Shown here one piece after another: positions 1 to 10,300 of a stretch of DNA of 64,000 nucleotides. The notes below the pieces were generated by a model that was given only the letters and a program-made list of their open reading frames with translations, was not told where the DNA came from and ran no database searches. Location: positions 2,236,788 through 2,300,787 of the forward strand of contig VZQC01005710.1 in NCBI GenBank assembly GCA_009823505.1, in the 5' to 3' direction. Source of the stretch: Rhizomys pruinosus (lineage: Eukaryota; Chordata; Mammalia; Rodentia; Spalacidae). The first letter of the stretch is position 1, and each line of letters starts with the position of its first letter. A program made the position numbers and the translations under genes.

Positions 1-28
1 TGTGTGTGTGTGTGTGTGTGTGTGTGTG
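1..28. repeat. GT microsatellite at window edge
   Basis: Uninterrupted TG repeats run from the first base, so the true repeat continues left of the window. Confidence 0.95.
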
Positions 29-94
29 CTTGTGAGATGTGAGACCAGATCACAACCTTGTGTATTGCTCTTGGGCTCCATCCATTTTAAAAAA

Positions 95-305
95 TATTTT
101 ATTATTTTTATGTGTATGAGTGTATTGGTGCATGTGTGTAAGTGCATCCGTGTGGTGCAATACCCACGGAGGTTAGAAGAGGGTCTTGGATTCCCCCAGA
201 ACTGGAATTACAGATGGTTGTTAGTTACCAAGTAGGTGCTGGGAATGGAACCCAGGTCCTCTGCAAGAGCAGCCAGAGCTCTTAACCACTTGGCCATCTC
301 TCCAA
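95..305 (-). mobile_element. B2 SINE, antisense
   Basis: The plus strand shows a B2 in reverse: TTTTATGTGTATGAGTG at the 3' part, CTCTGCAAGAGCAGC, and CCATCTCTCCA at the 5' end. Confidence 0.88.
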
Positions 306-375
306 AGGTTATTACACGGACCTCATAATTTTTGCAGTGGAATTTGTCCAGTTATTTTAAAATATTTATGCTTCT

Positions 376-636
376 GGGCTGGAGAGATGGCCTAGTGGTT
401 AAGAGCATTGACTGCTCTTGCAGAGGACCCGGGTTCGATCCCCAGCACCCATATGGTGGCTGAGAACTGTCTGAAACTCCAATTCTAGGAGAACTCCAGT
501 TCCAGGGGAATCTGAGACCCTCTTCTGACCTCCGCTGCATTGCACGACACAGGTGCACAAACTTGCATGCAGACAGTACATTCCTACACATAAATAAATA
601 AATAAATAAATAAATTAATTAATTAATTAAAAAAAT
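376..636 (+). mobile_element. B2 SINE, young, with target-site duplication
   Basis: It starts GGGCTGGAGAGATGGCC and ends in an (AAAT)/(TTAA) tail. The word AAATATTTATGCTTCT occurs directly before (about 360-375) and after (about 637-653) as a target-site duplication. The body contains the doubled TCCAATTCTAGGAG/TCCAGTTCCAGGG segment typical of this host's B2 type. Confidence 0.93.
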
Positions 637-689
637 ATTTATGCTTCTGTGGATAGAAAACTGTGGTGCCTCTTTGAGGGAATTAAATA

Positions 690-1210
690 CTCTACCCTGC
701 TTTCTATTACCAGTTAGCTCAAACAATCTAGTTATTGCAATTGAATTTTTAAATTAGTGTTAGCTTTTCATACTTCATTTATCAGAACTTCCTCGTCCCA
801 CCTCATCTGTGTTTGTCAGCTCCTGGGCTAACCTCTGTGTCTATTCATCTGCGCTGATACTTCCTTATTATTTTCACTAGGATGCACTTTAGAACAGGCA
901 GCCGTTTGTCCTTCTCCTTCTCAGCTTCCTATTTTAATCCTAATGACTTTAATAATTATATTTCAAGTTCAATAAATAATCCTGTTGGGATTTTAATTGA
1001 AATTGTGTTATCCCTATAAATCACCTGGGGTGGGTCTTCCCACTCACCAAGAAGCAGGGTCCATTTCTCCATCTGTTCAAGTAGCTTTTTGTTTCCTCTG
1101 ATGTGCACAGACCACTCACCTTCTCGTATGGGTCCAATGCTCACCTGGCCTATCTGGTCTGTTAGTACTCAACAATATAGCTCCCTGCTTCCTGTGGGGC
1201 ATTTGTTCCC
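690..1210 (-). mobile_element. Ancient L1 ORF2 fragment, antisense
   Basis: CCTGTTGGGATTTTAATTG and TATCCCTATAAATCACCTGG match the antisense L1 ORF2 words 'ctgctgggattttgattg... atctatagatca'. The body is decayed with no open frame. It is likely the same element as 1690-1900, split by the B2 at 1450-1686. Confidence 0.55.
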
Positions 1211-1449
1211 ATTATTTCCTTTTTGTGCCGTCACTTCTGCATACACTCATATCCTGGTGGTGGTTACGACTGGAGGCAAAGGCCGCACATGCCATCTGAG
1301 AGGTGCTTCTCATTAAACGTGCAGCCTCTTCGTTTCATCCTTCCATTCCTACATCCACATCTGGGTTTATGTGCTGTGTGCCCGACAGTGTTGCTGGCCC
1401 CGAGGAAAAGCAGAGGGAATAGGACATAATCTCTCTTTAGCAGGCTTAC

Positions 1450-1686
1450 ATTTTAATTAATTAATTATTTATGTGTATGAATGTACTGTCTGCATGTAGG
1501 TTTGTGCACCCATGTCGTGCAATGCCGCGGAGGTCAGAAGAGGATCTCGGATTCCCCTGGAACTGGAGTTCTCCTGGAATTGGAGTTATAGATGGTTCTC
1601 AGCCGCCATGAGGGTGCTAGAGATCGAACCCGGGTCCTCTGCAAGAGCAGTCGGTGCTCTTAACCGTTAGGCCATCTCTACAGCCC
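1450..1686 (-). mobile_element. B2 SINE, antisense
   Basis: AATTAATTATTTATGTGTAT tail side, the doubled CTGGAGTTCTCCTGG segment and GCCATCTCTACAGCCCC end. Confidence 0.92.
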
Positions 1687-1689
1687 CAT

Positions 1690-1900
1690 AGCAGGGTTAC
1701 ATTTTTGTCATGCTTAAACTAAATTTTATCACCACTGATTATCTTTTCTCCTTGTGTTATAAATTTTTTTAAAATAGGAAGCCAGTATTTAACTTACCAA
1801 ATGCTTTTTCTATGTGAGCAGAGCAGTGATCATATGGCTTTCACGGCTGTGTATAATGTTCAGTTTCCCTGTCACGTAAATTGATGTTTGTGGGGAATAA
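1690..1900 (-). mobile_element. Ancient L1 ORF2 fragment, antisense
   Basis: ACCAAATGCTTTTTCTATG followed by GATCATATGGC matches the common antisense L1 ORF2 word order. Divergence is high. Confidence 0.5.
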
Positions 1901-2285
1901 ACATTGGAGCTCCAAGTTTACATAGCTTGGAAATGTGAACAGCGTTTTCTGAAATAACTGAATGAATCAGGGAAAATGAATCAACAACGCGATTCCTCAC
2001 AGACATTTTTCAGATGAGGAAACTTGGCGGGTCTGGCCCAGGTGAGGTCAAACAGAGTGGCTCTGACCCGGCAGGCTCGGCTCCTAGGTGGTAGGTACTG
2101 AGTCGAATGGGGTGAAGGGCACTGAGAAGAACCAATAAACAAGGCTGGAAATGCAGCTTCGTGCCACCTCAATGAGCAGTGGGGAGACTGGGGGTGATGC
2201 AAACAGGCCTTACTGGAAATGAGGAGGAAGCTGAGGTGGCTGCCACTGGCTACTGAGGTGAAGGAGCAAAGTACAAAATCCCCGC

Positions 2286-2475
2286 GGGTGGTCGTGGAGG
2301 TGGCTCATGGGTAAAGAGAGTAGCTGCTGTCAAGCCTGGTCATCTGAATTCAATCCCTGGGACCCACGGAAAGGGAGAAGGAGACAACTGACTTCACAAG
2401 GTTGTCCTCTGACCTCCACACACACACCGTGGCACGTGTACCCTCGCTACTATTATTACTAACAATAAATAAAAT
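2286..2475 (+). mobile_element. Diverged tRNA-derived SINE (B2/B3-like)
   Basis: GGAGGTGGCTCATGGGTAAA, AAGCCTGGTCATCTGAATTC, GGACCCACGGAA and CTCTGACCTCCACACAC appear in the order of a B2/B3-type SINE, ending in an A-rich tail. Confidence 0.65.
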
Positions 2476-2479
2476 TTAA

Positions 2480-3766
2480 AAACATCTACATGGAGACAGG
2501 GACATTTCTAGGAAACGTGGTGTGAAAAACGGGTTTGTTATTTTAAACTATGTGCCTTGGGTCTGCTAGGCAATTCTTAGTCTTCCTTTGAGCCCTAGAA
2601 ACTCAGTTTTTATGTGGCAGACGGGGCAATGTTAACCTCTTCTAGAATTGATTCAATGGCTAATGTTGCTTTTCTTAATAAAAACACGTTCAACACAGAG
2701 AGCTGTTTTCTGTTCTTTTACTGGAGCAAGGTGGAGACACTCCACCTTCTACCTTTCAGCTAACGAATGGGGGTGTGGTGCATTTGGTAAGGTTCGGGCC
2801 TATTAAAAATTTATGGATATTCTCAAAAATTCTTTCACAAATGTGCAAATGGCCAGTCTTAAGTTTGCAGTGATTTAAAAAGCAGAACTACTCAAATGAT
2901 AAATTTCCCCCTGAGGCCCGACATTGAGCTTCGACGGCTCTCACCGTCTCAGACGCACAGGACAGAGATTTATCTGTGTTTCATCAAGTATGAAAAATAT
3001 ATGGATGGAGGGGTTTCCGGCCAATCCCCCCCAGTCATCCAGCCACCTCCATTAATGTCAGCAGCCCCATAAATTTCACTGCGTGTTCTAAAGCGAGCAG
3101 CTTGCGCCACTGCACAGAAGCCTCCGAAGGTCTCACTTGCTGCCCATAAATTCACAGACACTCAGTAAAGGCAAGGGGCTTCGCATGGACTGAATTACAC
3201 GGCCTCCTTGGGACACCAAGTGGACACATTCTCAGAAGAGAGCAGGAGAGCTCGGTGCACCCAGCCACCCGCTGGATCCCATAGTGCCCCGGTGAGCAGA
3301 GCTGACTGATTCATTGACTTGACGCCTTTGATTATTACTGGATACTATGAGCTGCTACCAGTCATAGTCAAGAAGGATTAATGCTTCCTTCTTGACCTGA
3401 AAGGATTTTCTTGAATTCTGCTAATGTTGGAATGTGCAAGACCCTCCCAGCCTGCCTGCCCTCCCACCTACAAATTAATTAAAAGAAACAATATGACAAT
3501 AGGACTTGATGCTCCCTTTTTATCTGAAATGTCCATGTTAGTAGGAAGATTAATCCTCAGGAAAGAGCCAACCTTGTCAGGGTGAAAACAAAGGTCTCTG
3601 TCTTTGTCTTCACCCAGAGTGGCTCACATCCCAGACAGTGGCTTCCGGACTGCTCTGCTTTGCCCTTTCCCAACCCTCAGAGCCAGAACTAAGGAAAATA
3701 GGCAAACTAGCAGGATCTGGGCATTGTGCGTTCAATTCGTTTTTGCATACTGCTTTGGAAAATAAG
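2480..3766. other. Intron 6 sequence, no gene or recent repeat seen
   Basis: No coding signal or SINE was recognised. The part 3280-3560 has AT-rich homeodomain-like words (ATTAATTAAAAG, GATTAATGC, AGATTAATCC) and a perfect inverted repeat at 3367-3396, so it may hold a conserved non-coding element. Confidence 0.4.
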
Positions 3767-3769
3767 GAT

Positions 3770-3818
3770 TTTTTTTAAATTAAATTTTCACCTGTATGAG
3801 TATCTTGTCTACTGTGCA

Positions 3819-3853
<35 letters not shown>

Positions 3854-4000
3854 TGCCCACAGATGCCAGAAAAAGATCTTGGCTCCCCTGGAACTTGAGT
3901 TATGGATGTTTGTTAGCCACCATGTGGTCCTGGGAACTAAACCCAGGTCTTTCCCAAGAGCAGCCAATTATTGTAACCTCTGAGCCATCTCTCCAGCCCC
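3770..4000 (-). mobile_element. B2 SINE, antisense, with internal GT expansion
   Basis: The end CTGAGCCATCTCTCCAGCCCC and the CCACCATGTGGTCCTGGG segment mark a B2 in reverse; its 3' part is replaced by the GT run. Confidence 0.85.
3819..3852. repeat. GT microsatellite inside a B2 SINE
   Basis: A (GT)n run interrupts the antisense B2 at 3770-4000. Confidence 0.9.
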
Positions 4001-4004
4001 CCAA

Positions 4005-5100
4005 ATAGGGAATCTTTTATAAGTAGCAAGAATAACTTACAGGGAAAAAGTAGGTATGGGGTCTAACAGTGGAGGCAGGGGAGCCTCTGCCCTTACTTGG
4101 TCATGATGAGTGAACAGAAACGTGCTTATTAAGCATAGAGATCTGGTTGCTCCCGTCTGAAGCAGCACTTACCCAAGGACAGGGAAACCAAGAACTTCAG
4201 TCTGTTCAGAATCAGAACTATACAAAGGCCGATTCCACCCTTTGTCACCACCATGGTCAGTTCTGTCACGAAGGCAGCCCCATAGCCACTCCTCTTCCTG
4301 TTATGCCCACTGTGGCAAAGATGTAGAAACCCACTCACTCATTCCCGGCCCAAGACCAGTTTTGATTTTCTAGTGAAGTCTCGTCACTCTCTGGAGCTGG
4401 TAGACACACAGAGGAACACTGACTACAGCAGGTCGCTACCATGACCCCGTGTGACCAGCGCTATGTCCCTGGGGTAGAAGAGGCCCAAGGGAGAGTGTTT
4501 GGGCCGGAAGGAGGCCTTCCTTCCTTGAGTTGCTTCTGTCAGGTATTTAGTCACAGCAATGAGAAAAATAACTAATACAGCGGGTGTTTGGAACCCAAAC
4601 TGAATGAGAATTATAGCTGCAAGCCCCAAGATAGCCACTCGGAATTCCTCATGTACGTCAGGTCCGATGTGGGGAATTAAATAGCACTCAAATTCTGGTC
4701 TCCACGACTGCATTTTGATAATTCCAATGTCACTGTTGGCTTATTGTAGTTAGGGATGGGTCGTTGATTTCATCTATCATAAAGAATTCGAAGTAATGGT
4801 AGAGTGCAGTCAAAGTAAGAGTTCAAGCTGGGGGGATAAGGAGGCTTTAGGCTGTCTCAACGTCTGGAGCTGCTACCTATGGGGGCTGCAGCAGCCCCGG
4901 GGTTCTGGTGGTCCAGGCAGGGAGTGCAAGGCTGAGGTGGAGAGGGGGCCCTACAGGTGCACTTTTTTGCCTCTCCCTAAAGACAGCATCCCTTCCCATC
5001 AGCAAATTTCTGTCTCTAGCTTGAACCCCATGAGGCAGAAGTCCGGTGACCGCAGGGACAGGAGGCGCATGAAGTAGGAGGCACAGCATGCTAAGTCCCC
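4005..5100. other. Intron 6 sequence with a short DNA-transposon-like end
   Basis: The segment 4545-4590 (AGTCACAGCAATGAGAAAAA-type end) resembles the 3' end of a common rodent repeat in antisense. The rest is unassigned, and the open frames on the minus strand (4129-4338, 4423-4713) resemble no protein I know. Confidence 0.4.
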
Positions 5101-5109
5101 AGCTGTGAT

Positions 5110-5400
5110 GCAACTAATCTTGATTACCAACCTAAAACAACTAGGAAGTGGGAACCTCAACTGAAGAACTGTCCCCATTAGACTGGCTCGTGGCCATTCT
5201 GCGGGGGCATTTTCTTGATTGTTAGTTGATGTGGAAGGGAGCAGCCCAGCGTGGGTGGTGCCACCCTGGGCGACTGTCCCTCAAATGCTGGACTGTTGTC
5301 AGGAGTGCGAGCTGAAACAAGCCTCCGCCCAGCCCCCGAGCTGCTTCAGGTCATGGTGCTCATCACAGCAACAGAAAAACAGACTGGAATCAGCTTTAAA
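5110..5400 (+). mobile_element. Rodent interspersed repeat, family A
   Basis: Word order AACCTCAACTGAAGAACTGT, GGGCATTTTCTTGATTGTTA, GTGGGTGGTGCCACCCTGGG, GTGCTCATCACAGCAACAGA matches a very common rodent repeat whose catalogue name I cannot fix. Other copies here are at 6625-6960, 23500-23865, 24905-25090, 36395-36770 and probably 16500-16735 and 63030-63220. Confidence 0.6.
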
Positions 5401-6218
5401 CGTCAGCTTAACTCCCAGAACTATGCACCAAGTGGGGCTGGGCGGGCAGACCTAGCTGCATTTAACTTGTACCTTAATTTTAAAAAACAGGAGGAGAAAA
5501 AAAAAAGCCCCAACCAAAGCCTCCAGAAAGAATGTAAATCTGTGGGCGATCCCAGACAAGTTGCTCCCCGCCCCAGGGCCTGAGCACATTCCGAGCTGGC
5601 TATTTTGTGTCCCAACCCTTTTATTTTATGGGCCCTCCCCTCTATGCCTGCCCCTCTTCTCCCAGACCTTCCCCTCCCCACCACTCCTTAGCCCTTCCAT
5701 CCTTTGTAGGTTGGCAGGCAGCACCATGACAGAGAGGCCACAAAAGATACCTATGGCTGTGGACGTTGGGGTGCCAGTGTTACAGGTTCACGTTGTCCCA
5801 ACTACCACCTGGGAGAGGCAAGAATACAGTCCGCACTTCCGACAACATTTTAAAATAAGGAAAGGAAAGCAGACAGTGTGGCTACAGCACACACAGACTT
5901 AAGGGGTAGAGTGGGGATTTGAACCCAGGCCTAGGGCGTCACTCCCAGCTTGTGTGTGAGAGAGCATACATATTCATCAAGTATTCAAAATGCATTTGCT
6001 TGTTGTAAGTACACAGGACACAGCACCACATCCTAAGACCAACAGGCAGTGGCTGTGTGCACGTCTCCAGACCCGCAGCCATGCTGCTGAGGCCCCGGAG
6101 CCCTTTCACTTCACCTTCGCTGGTGACATGTATCTGCTGGACAAACGACTTAAGGCTGTATAATGGAGATCACTCTCAGTTCATAAGCTCTGATTGAGGA
6201 GTTGTGAAATGCCTCACG
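5401..6218. other. Intron 6 sequence, nothing recognised
   Basis: C-rich tracts (5640-5700) and unassigned sequence. Open frames at 5251-5583 and 5561-5902 have no familiar domain. Confidence 0.4.
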
Positions 6219-6219
6219 T

Positions 6220-6560
6220 TTGGCACTTGGTCTCTGGCAGGCTGTGGAACCTTTAGGAGACTGCTGAAGGAAGCAGGTCACTGGGGGTGGGCCTTGAGCG
6301 CCTCACTTCCCTTCCACTTCCTGCTTCCTGAATGCAGATGTGATGTGTCCTACTGCTTGACACCCTTGTTGCCCTGTCTTCCCCACCGTGATAAACTGTA
6401 TCCCCTCCCACGGTGAGCCCACAGAAGCCCCTCCTTCCCGAAGTCGTTTGTTGTGAGGAAGGAGGTCAAAGTAATGAGAAAAGTCACTGACAGAGGAGCT
6501 GCTGAAATGTGACTGGAATGGCCCCAGCCTGCTCTGGTCAGGGTGCTGTAACCCCAAGTG
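6220..6560 (+). mobile_element. Rodent interspersed repeat, family B (hAT/URR1-like)
   Basis: GGCTGTGGAACCTTTAGGAG, GGTCACTGGGGGTGGGCCTT and CACTTCCTGCTTCCTGAATG are in the order of a common rodent DNA-transposon-like repeat, also present at 18225-18430. Confidence 0.5.
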
Positions 6561-6624
6561 AGGGGCAGTTGGTTCTCAGCACTTGAAGGATTCACTGGAA
6601 GTGAGGACAGTTTCCAACAAAGTG

Positions 6625-6960
6625 CTGGTTAACGGTTAACTTGGCACAACCTAGAATCAAGGGAGCGTCCGGCTTCAGCTGAGCAGGCTGCAGGGCCGCT
6701 TGGCCTGGGCACGGCTGTGGGGGTCTGTCCTGATGGTCAGCTGGCCCAGCCCACTGTGAAGTGCCATACCCCAGGCTCGGTCCTGAACTCCCATGAGAGT
6801 GAAGAATGCTATCTGACAGCAAGCCAGCAGGCAGCGTGGGAGCAGGCCTTTCTCTCTGCTCTTGACAACTAAGGTGCTGTGACCAGCTGACTCTGGCTTC
6901 TGCCTCTGCGGCTTTCCTGCTGTGATGAACTGTAACCTGGATTGTAAGAAACAAACCTTC
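6625..6960 (+). mobile_element. Rodent interspersed repeat, family A
   Basis: It begins GGTTAACTTGGCACAACCTA and ends GATGAACTGTAACCTGGATT with a following C/T-rich tail; same family as 5110-5400. Confidence 0.6.
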
Positions 6961-6989
6961 CCTTCCCCGTGCTGCTGCTTCTTTACAAA

Positions 6990-7208
6990 GTTTTACTCTT
7001 TAATTTTATGTATATGAGTATATTGCTTGCATGTATTTAGTAAGTGTACCTGTGTTATGCAATGCCCATGTAGGTGAGAGAGGGTGTCAGATCCCCTGGA
7101 ACTGGAGTTATAGATGGTTGTTAGCTACCATGTGTGTGCCGAGAATTGAACCCATGTCCTCTGCAAGAGCAACCAGTGTTCTTAACCACTGAGCCATCTC
7201 TCCAACCC
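6990..7208 (-). mobile_element. B2 SINE, antisense
   Basis: TTTTATGTATATGAGTATAT, CTGGAACTGGAGTTATAG, CTCTGCAAGAGCAACC and GAGCCATCTCTCCAACCC. Confidence 0.92.
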
Positions 7209-7479
7209 ACTCTATGCTGTCTCTTGTTAGAGTTTTTTTTTTTTTTTTTTGTCTCAGCAACAGGAAAGAAACTAGGAGAGAACAGAATGAACTGCCCACC
7301 AAGGCTCACCAACTGGACTTGGGATTTTCATTTGCAAAGACCCCAAGGCCTAGACTCAGTCCCAGTTTCCAGTGATGAACAGCTACATCTGTGGATGAGG
7401 AGGAGGCCACTGTACCTTCAGTCCAGTAGGCTGGCTCTGGGCCCTTGTAGCCTCTCTGGGCTTCAGCATTCTGATTTAT

Positions 7480-8225
7480 AACTGTACATCATTATGGCTA
7501 AGACCCCATCTTGATACTTGATACTTGATGAAGTTCATGAGCGAGTCTGCAGTGTACGGCAGGTCTCAAGTCAAGAGAGATACTGAGTACAGCAAAGCGT
7601 TTTGGGAAAACAAATGTCCCCATAGTTGTGGTGCCTAGTATGGTAGCCACTAGAAGCATGGGGCTGCCTGAACTTGCATGTAAATTAAGTAAAAGGAGAT
7701 ATGCAGATTCTCCTCAACTTAGTCCTAAACACAAGTTGGAAAGACTGTTAAGGGGAAAATGCATTTAGTGTCCCAGCTTGGCCACACAGCACACTGTAGC
7801 TTTCTTTCGAGGTCACAGGGCTGATGGGAGCTGTTCTCTATCCTCTGCTGCAATGCACTACTGCTCAGCATGAAGAATTGTACCACCCAGCTCCGCCCAG
7901 GATAAGACCCATATACAGATGCAAAGGATGGTTTCTGCTAAAGCATATAGTGTTGCACCACTGCAAAGCTGGATCAAAGTAAGTTCAACCTCTATAAGTT
8001 GGGACAGTACGTACAGCCGCACACCATGTTTTATTCCTGGGCTGCAAGGCTGCATTCAGAACATTTTCACCTTAAGCAGAGAGTCCTGTTGGATAGTGGC
8101 GTCTAGACAGCCAAACTTCTACAGTTCTGTCTTTTATTATCTACACTGCCAGTGGGCACATGTGCACAGCACCCATCTCACAGAGCTGCTATGGAGTGCT
8201 GGGCTCAAGACAGTCCGCCCAGATG
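7480..8225. other. Intron 6 sequence, nothing recognised
   Basis: No splice-bounded coding segment or repeat family could be named. A 111-codon frame (7919-8254) has no known motif. Confidence 0.4.
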
Positions 8226-8229
8226 CTAA

Positions 8230-8575
8230 ACTAATCCCTGGTATCTCTAAGTGACACCTCCCATGGAAGGCCTATGAAGATGTGATTAAGGCTGGCAGGC
8301 ATGTCCTGCGCCAGGCTGTGCTTGGTGTCCAGGGAGATGCAGACCGGGAGGATGATTAGCCAGAGAGCAGCGTGACCATGGAGGCAGGATGGAGTGCCTA
8401 GCCGCATAAGCTGAGGAGTGGCCGAAGCCCAAAGAGGTTGGAAGAGGCTAGGAATGGATTCTCCCCAGCTTGTGGGGGGCCCAGCTCCAGCCTTTCATCT
8501 CAGACCTCTGGCTTTCAGTTAAGCCTTCAAGTTTGAGGCAAATTTTTACAGTGGCAACAGTAAACTAACACAAAG
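8230..8575 (+). mobile_element. Ancient MaLR (MLT1-like) LTR
   Basis: GAAGATGTGATTAAGG, GTGACCATGGAGGCAGGATG, TTGGAAGAGGCTAGGAATGG, CAGACCTCTGGCTTTCAG and CAACAGTAAACTAACACA follow the order of mammalian MLT1-type LTRs. Divergence is high. Confidence 0.6.
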
Positions 8576-8579
8576 GTCA

Positions 8580-9425
8580 AAGGAGTTCATGTGTAAAACA
8601 TTCTTGGTACAGAAGTGGTGTTCAGTATGAGTCTCCTCCCCCACACCCGTCTCTCTCTTTCTTCCTTCTCCCCTTTCCACTTCCTCCTCCTCTCTCTGCT
8701 TCTTCCTGAATGCACACCCAATGCACACCAATCATTAAGATGGTCATCATTACCCATGAGACCCCAGGAGTTACGGCACAGAACTCTACATCTGAGTTCT
8801 GACCCTGAGGCCAGGTGGAAGGACCAAGGTAAAATTCAGAAAGTTGGGGCTTGCTCAGTGAACAAAGGAAGCAGACTCCAGCTGGAATTATTCTTCCGAA
8901 ATTGCAGTCCTTGACAAAAACTGTTGCTTCAAATAGTTCACACAATACCTAGGACTACACAGAAACTGCCACACTCTGCAGACTGTTCTCAGTGTCTGGG
9001 GTGTAGGAGGGGGAGGATACACTGGAGAGCAGGTATGGAGGGTCCTTGGGAAGGGTCAGATGCCTCTCTGTTCTCCACTCTGCAGGAGGGAACAGGGGGC
9101 TCTGACTATCAGGACCCCTCACTCTCCCTTCACTTTCTTCTGCTCTCTCTCTCTGTCTCTCTCTGTCTCTCTATCTTTCCTATGGATCCAGCAAAATAAA
9201 TAAATAAATAAATAAATAAAATAAAGGCAAATGAAAACCCAGAAACTCATAATTCTGGTAATGCAAAAATCTTTAGGAACTATAATATTCATATGTAATA
9301 TTACATTTCGGAGATCACGTAAAAGAAAAAAAAAGAAACCCCAAGATCATTACTCAGAGAAGCAGAGCAGTGTCCTACCAGCTCGGATGAAGAAGGAAGG
9401 GCTATTGAGAAAGAAACAAAACAAC
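8580..9425. other. Intron 6 sequence with simple repeats
   Basis: CT-rich stretches (8640-8700, 9110-9180) and an A-rich stretch (9315-9350). No gene seen. Confidence 0.4.
9132..9222. repeat. CT-rich tract followed by AAAT repeat
   Basis: CTCTCTCTGT runs (9139-9178) followed by (AAAT)n (9194-9221). Confidence 0.85.
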
Positions 9426-9429
9426 TCAG

Positions 9430-9540
9430 TTGAGGTGGTGCGCACTCGCAATCTGAGCACTCAGGAGGCTGAGGCAGGAGGATCCCGAGTTCAAGGCCAA
9501 CCTGAATAACTAACCTCATAGTTAGATCATGTCTCAAAAA
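9430..9540 (+). mobile_element. B1 SINE, diverged
   Basis: GAGGTGGTGCGCACTCGCAA, GAGGCTGAGGCAGGAGGATC, GTTCAAGGCCAACCTGAATA, ending CATGTCTCAAAAAG. Confidence 0.85.
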
Positions 9541-10037
9541 GAAGCTAGTTTGAAACCCCCAAATAATGAAATTAATCTAAATTCCAAGATTACTAGATAG
9601 CATTTTTATCAGCTTTGCAAAGCACTCAAAAGATCATAATCAGTTTATTAACTACAAACTTATGCAGTTGAATACTAAGCAGTCATTAAAAACCTTTTTT
9701 TGGAAAACATTATAAGGTTATGGGAAAGTTCAATGTCAAAGTTGTAAGCATCAGAAAAAAGAATAATAAAACTATTAAAATATATTCAAGAGAAAAGAGA
9801 CAGGAAGAAACTGAAGAAATGTTCATAGTAACTATATGCTGTGTTTTGAAACTATACATAATTTAAATTTTCTTTATTAAAGTATACGTAGAAAATTTCC
9901 TCAAATAAGATATTTTTAATGTTAAAGGTTTTCAGTGGAGAGGCTGAGATTGAGAAAGGGTAGTAGAAGGGTGAAATCAATTAAAAATTATTACATACAT
10001 GTATGAAATTGTTAGATATTTTAAAAATTTATTTCAG

Positions 10038-10192
10038 AGCTGGGCATGGTGGTGCACACCTTTAATCCTAGCACTTGAGAGGCAGAGGCAGGCGGATCTT
10101 TGTGAGTTCAAGGCCAGCCTGGTCTACAGAGTGAGTTCCAGGACAACTGGGGCTACAGGGAGACCCTGTCTCGAAAAGACCAAAAAAAAAAA
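10038..10192 (+). mobile_element. B1 SINE
   Basis: GCTGGGCATGGTGGTGCACA to ACCCTGTCTCGAAAAG with a poly(A). The word AAAATTATTTCAGA flanks it on both sides (about 10023 and 10190), a likely target duplication. Confidence 0.95.
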
Positions 10193-10224
10193 ATTATTTC
10201 AGATAACTTAAAAAAACCTTAAAA

Positions 10225-10300
10225 ACCACCACCAGGCATGGGGGTGCACAAATGTACCCCTGGCACGTGGGAGGTAAAGGTCGTCCTTAGTAATGGGGCG
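10225..10300 (+). mobile_element. B1 fragment
   Basis: CCAGGCATGGGGGTGCACAA plus GTGGGAGGTAAAGG resembles a decayed B1 5' half. Confidence 0.5.

Noticed and set aside
4423..4713. 96-codon minus-strand frame with hydrophobic stretches as a membrane protein
   Set aside because: Part of it overlaps a rodent repeat end (4545-4590); no homologue known and no splice context.
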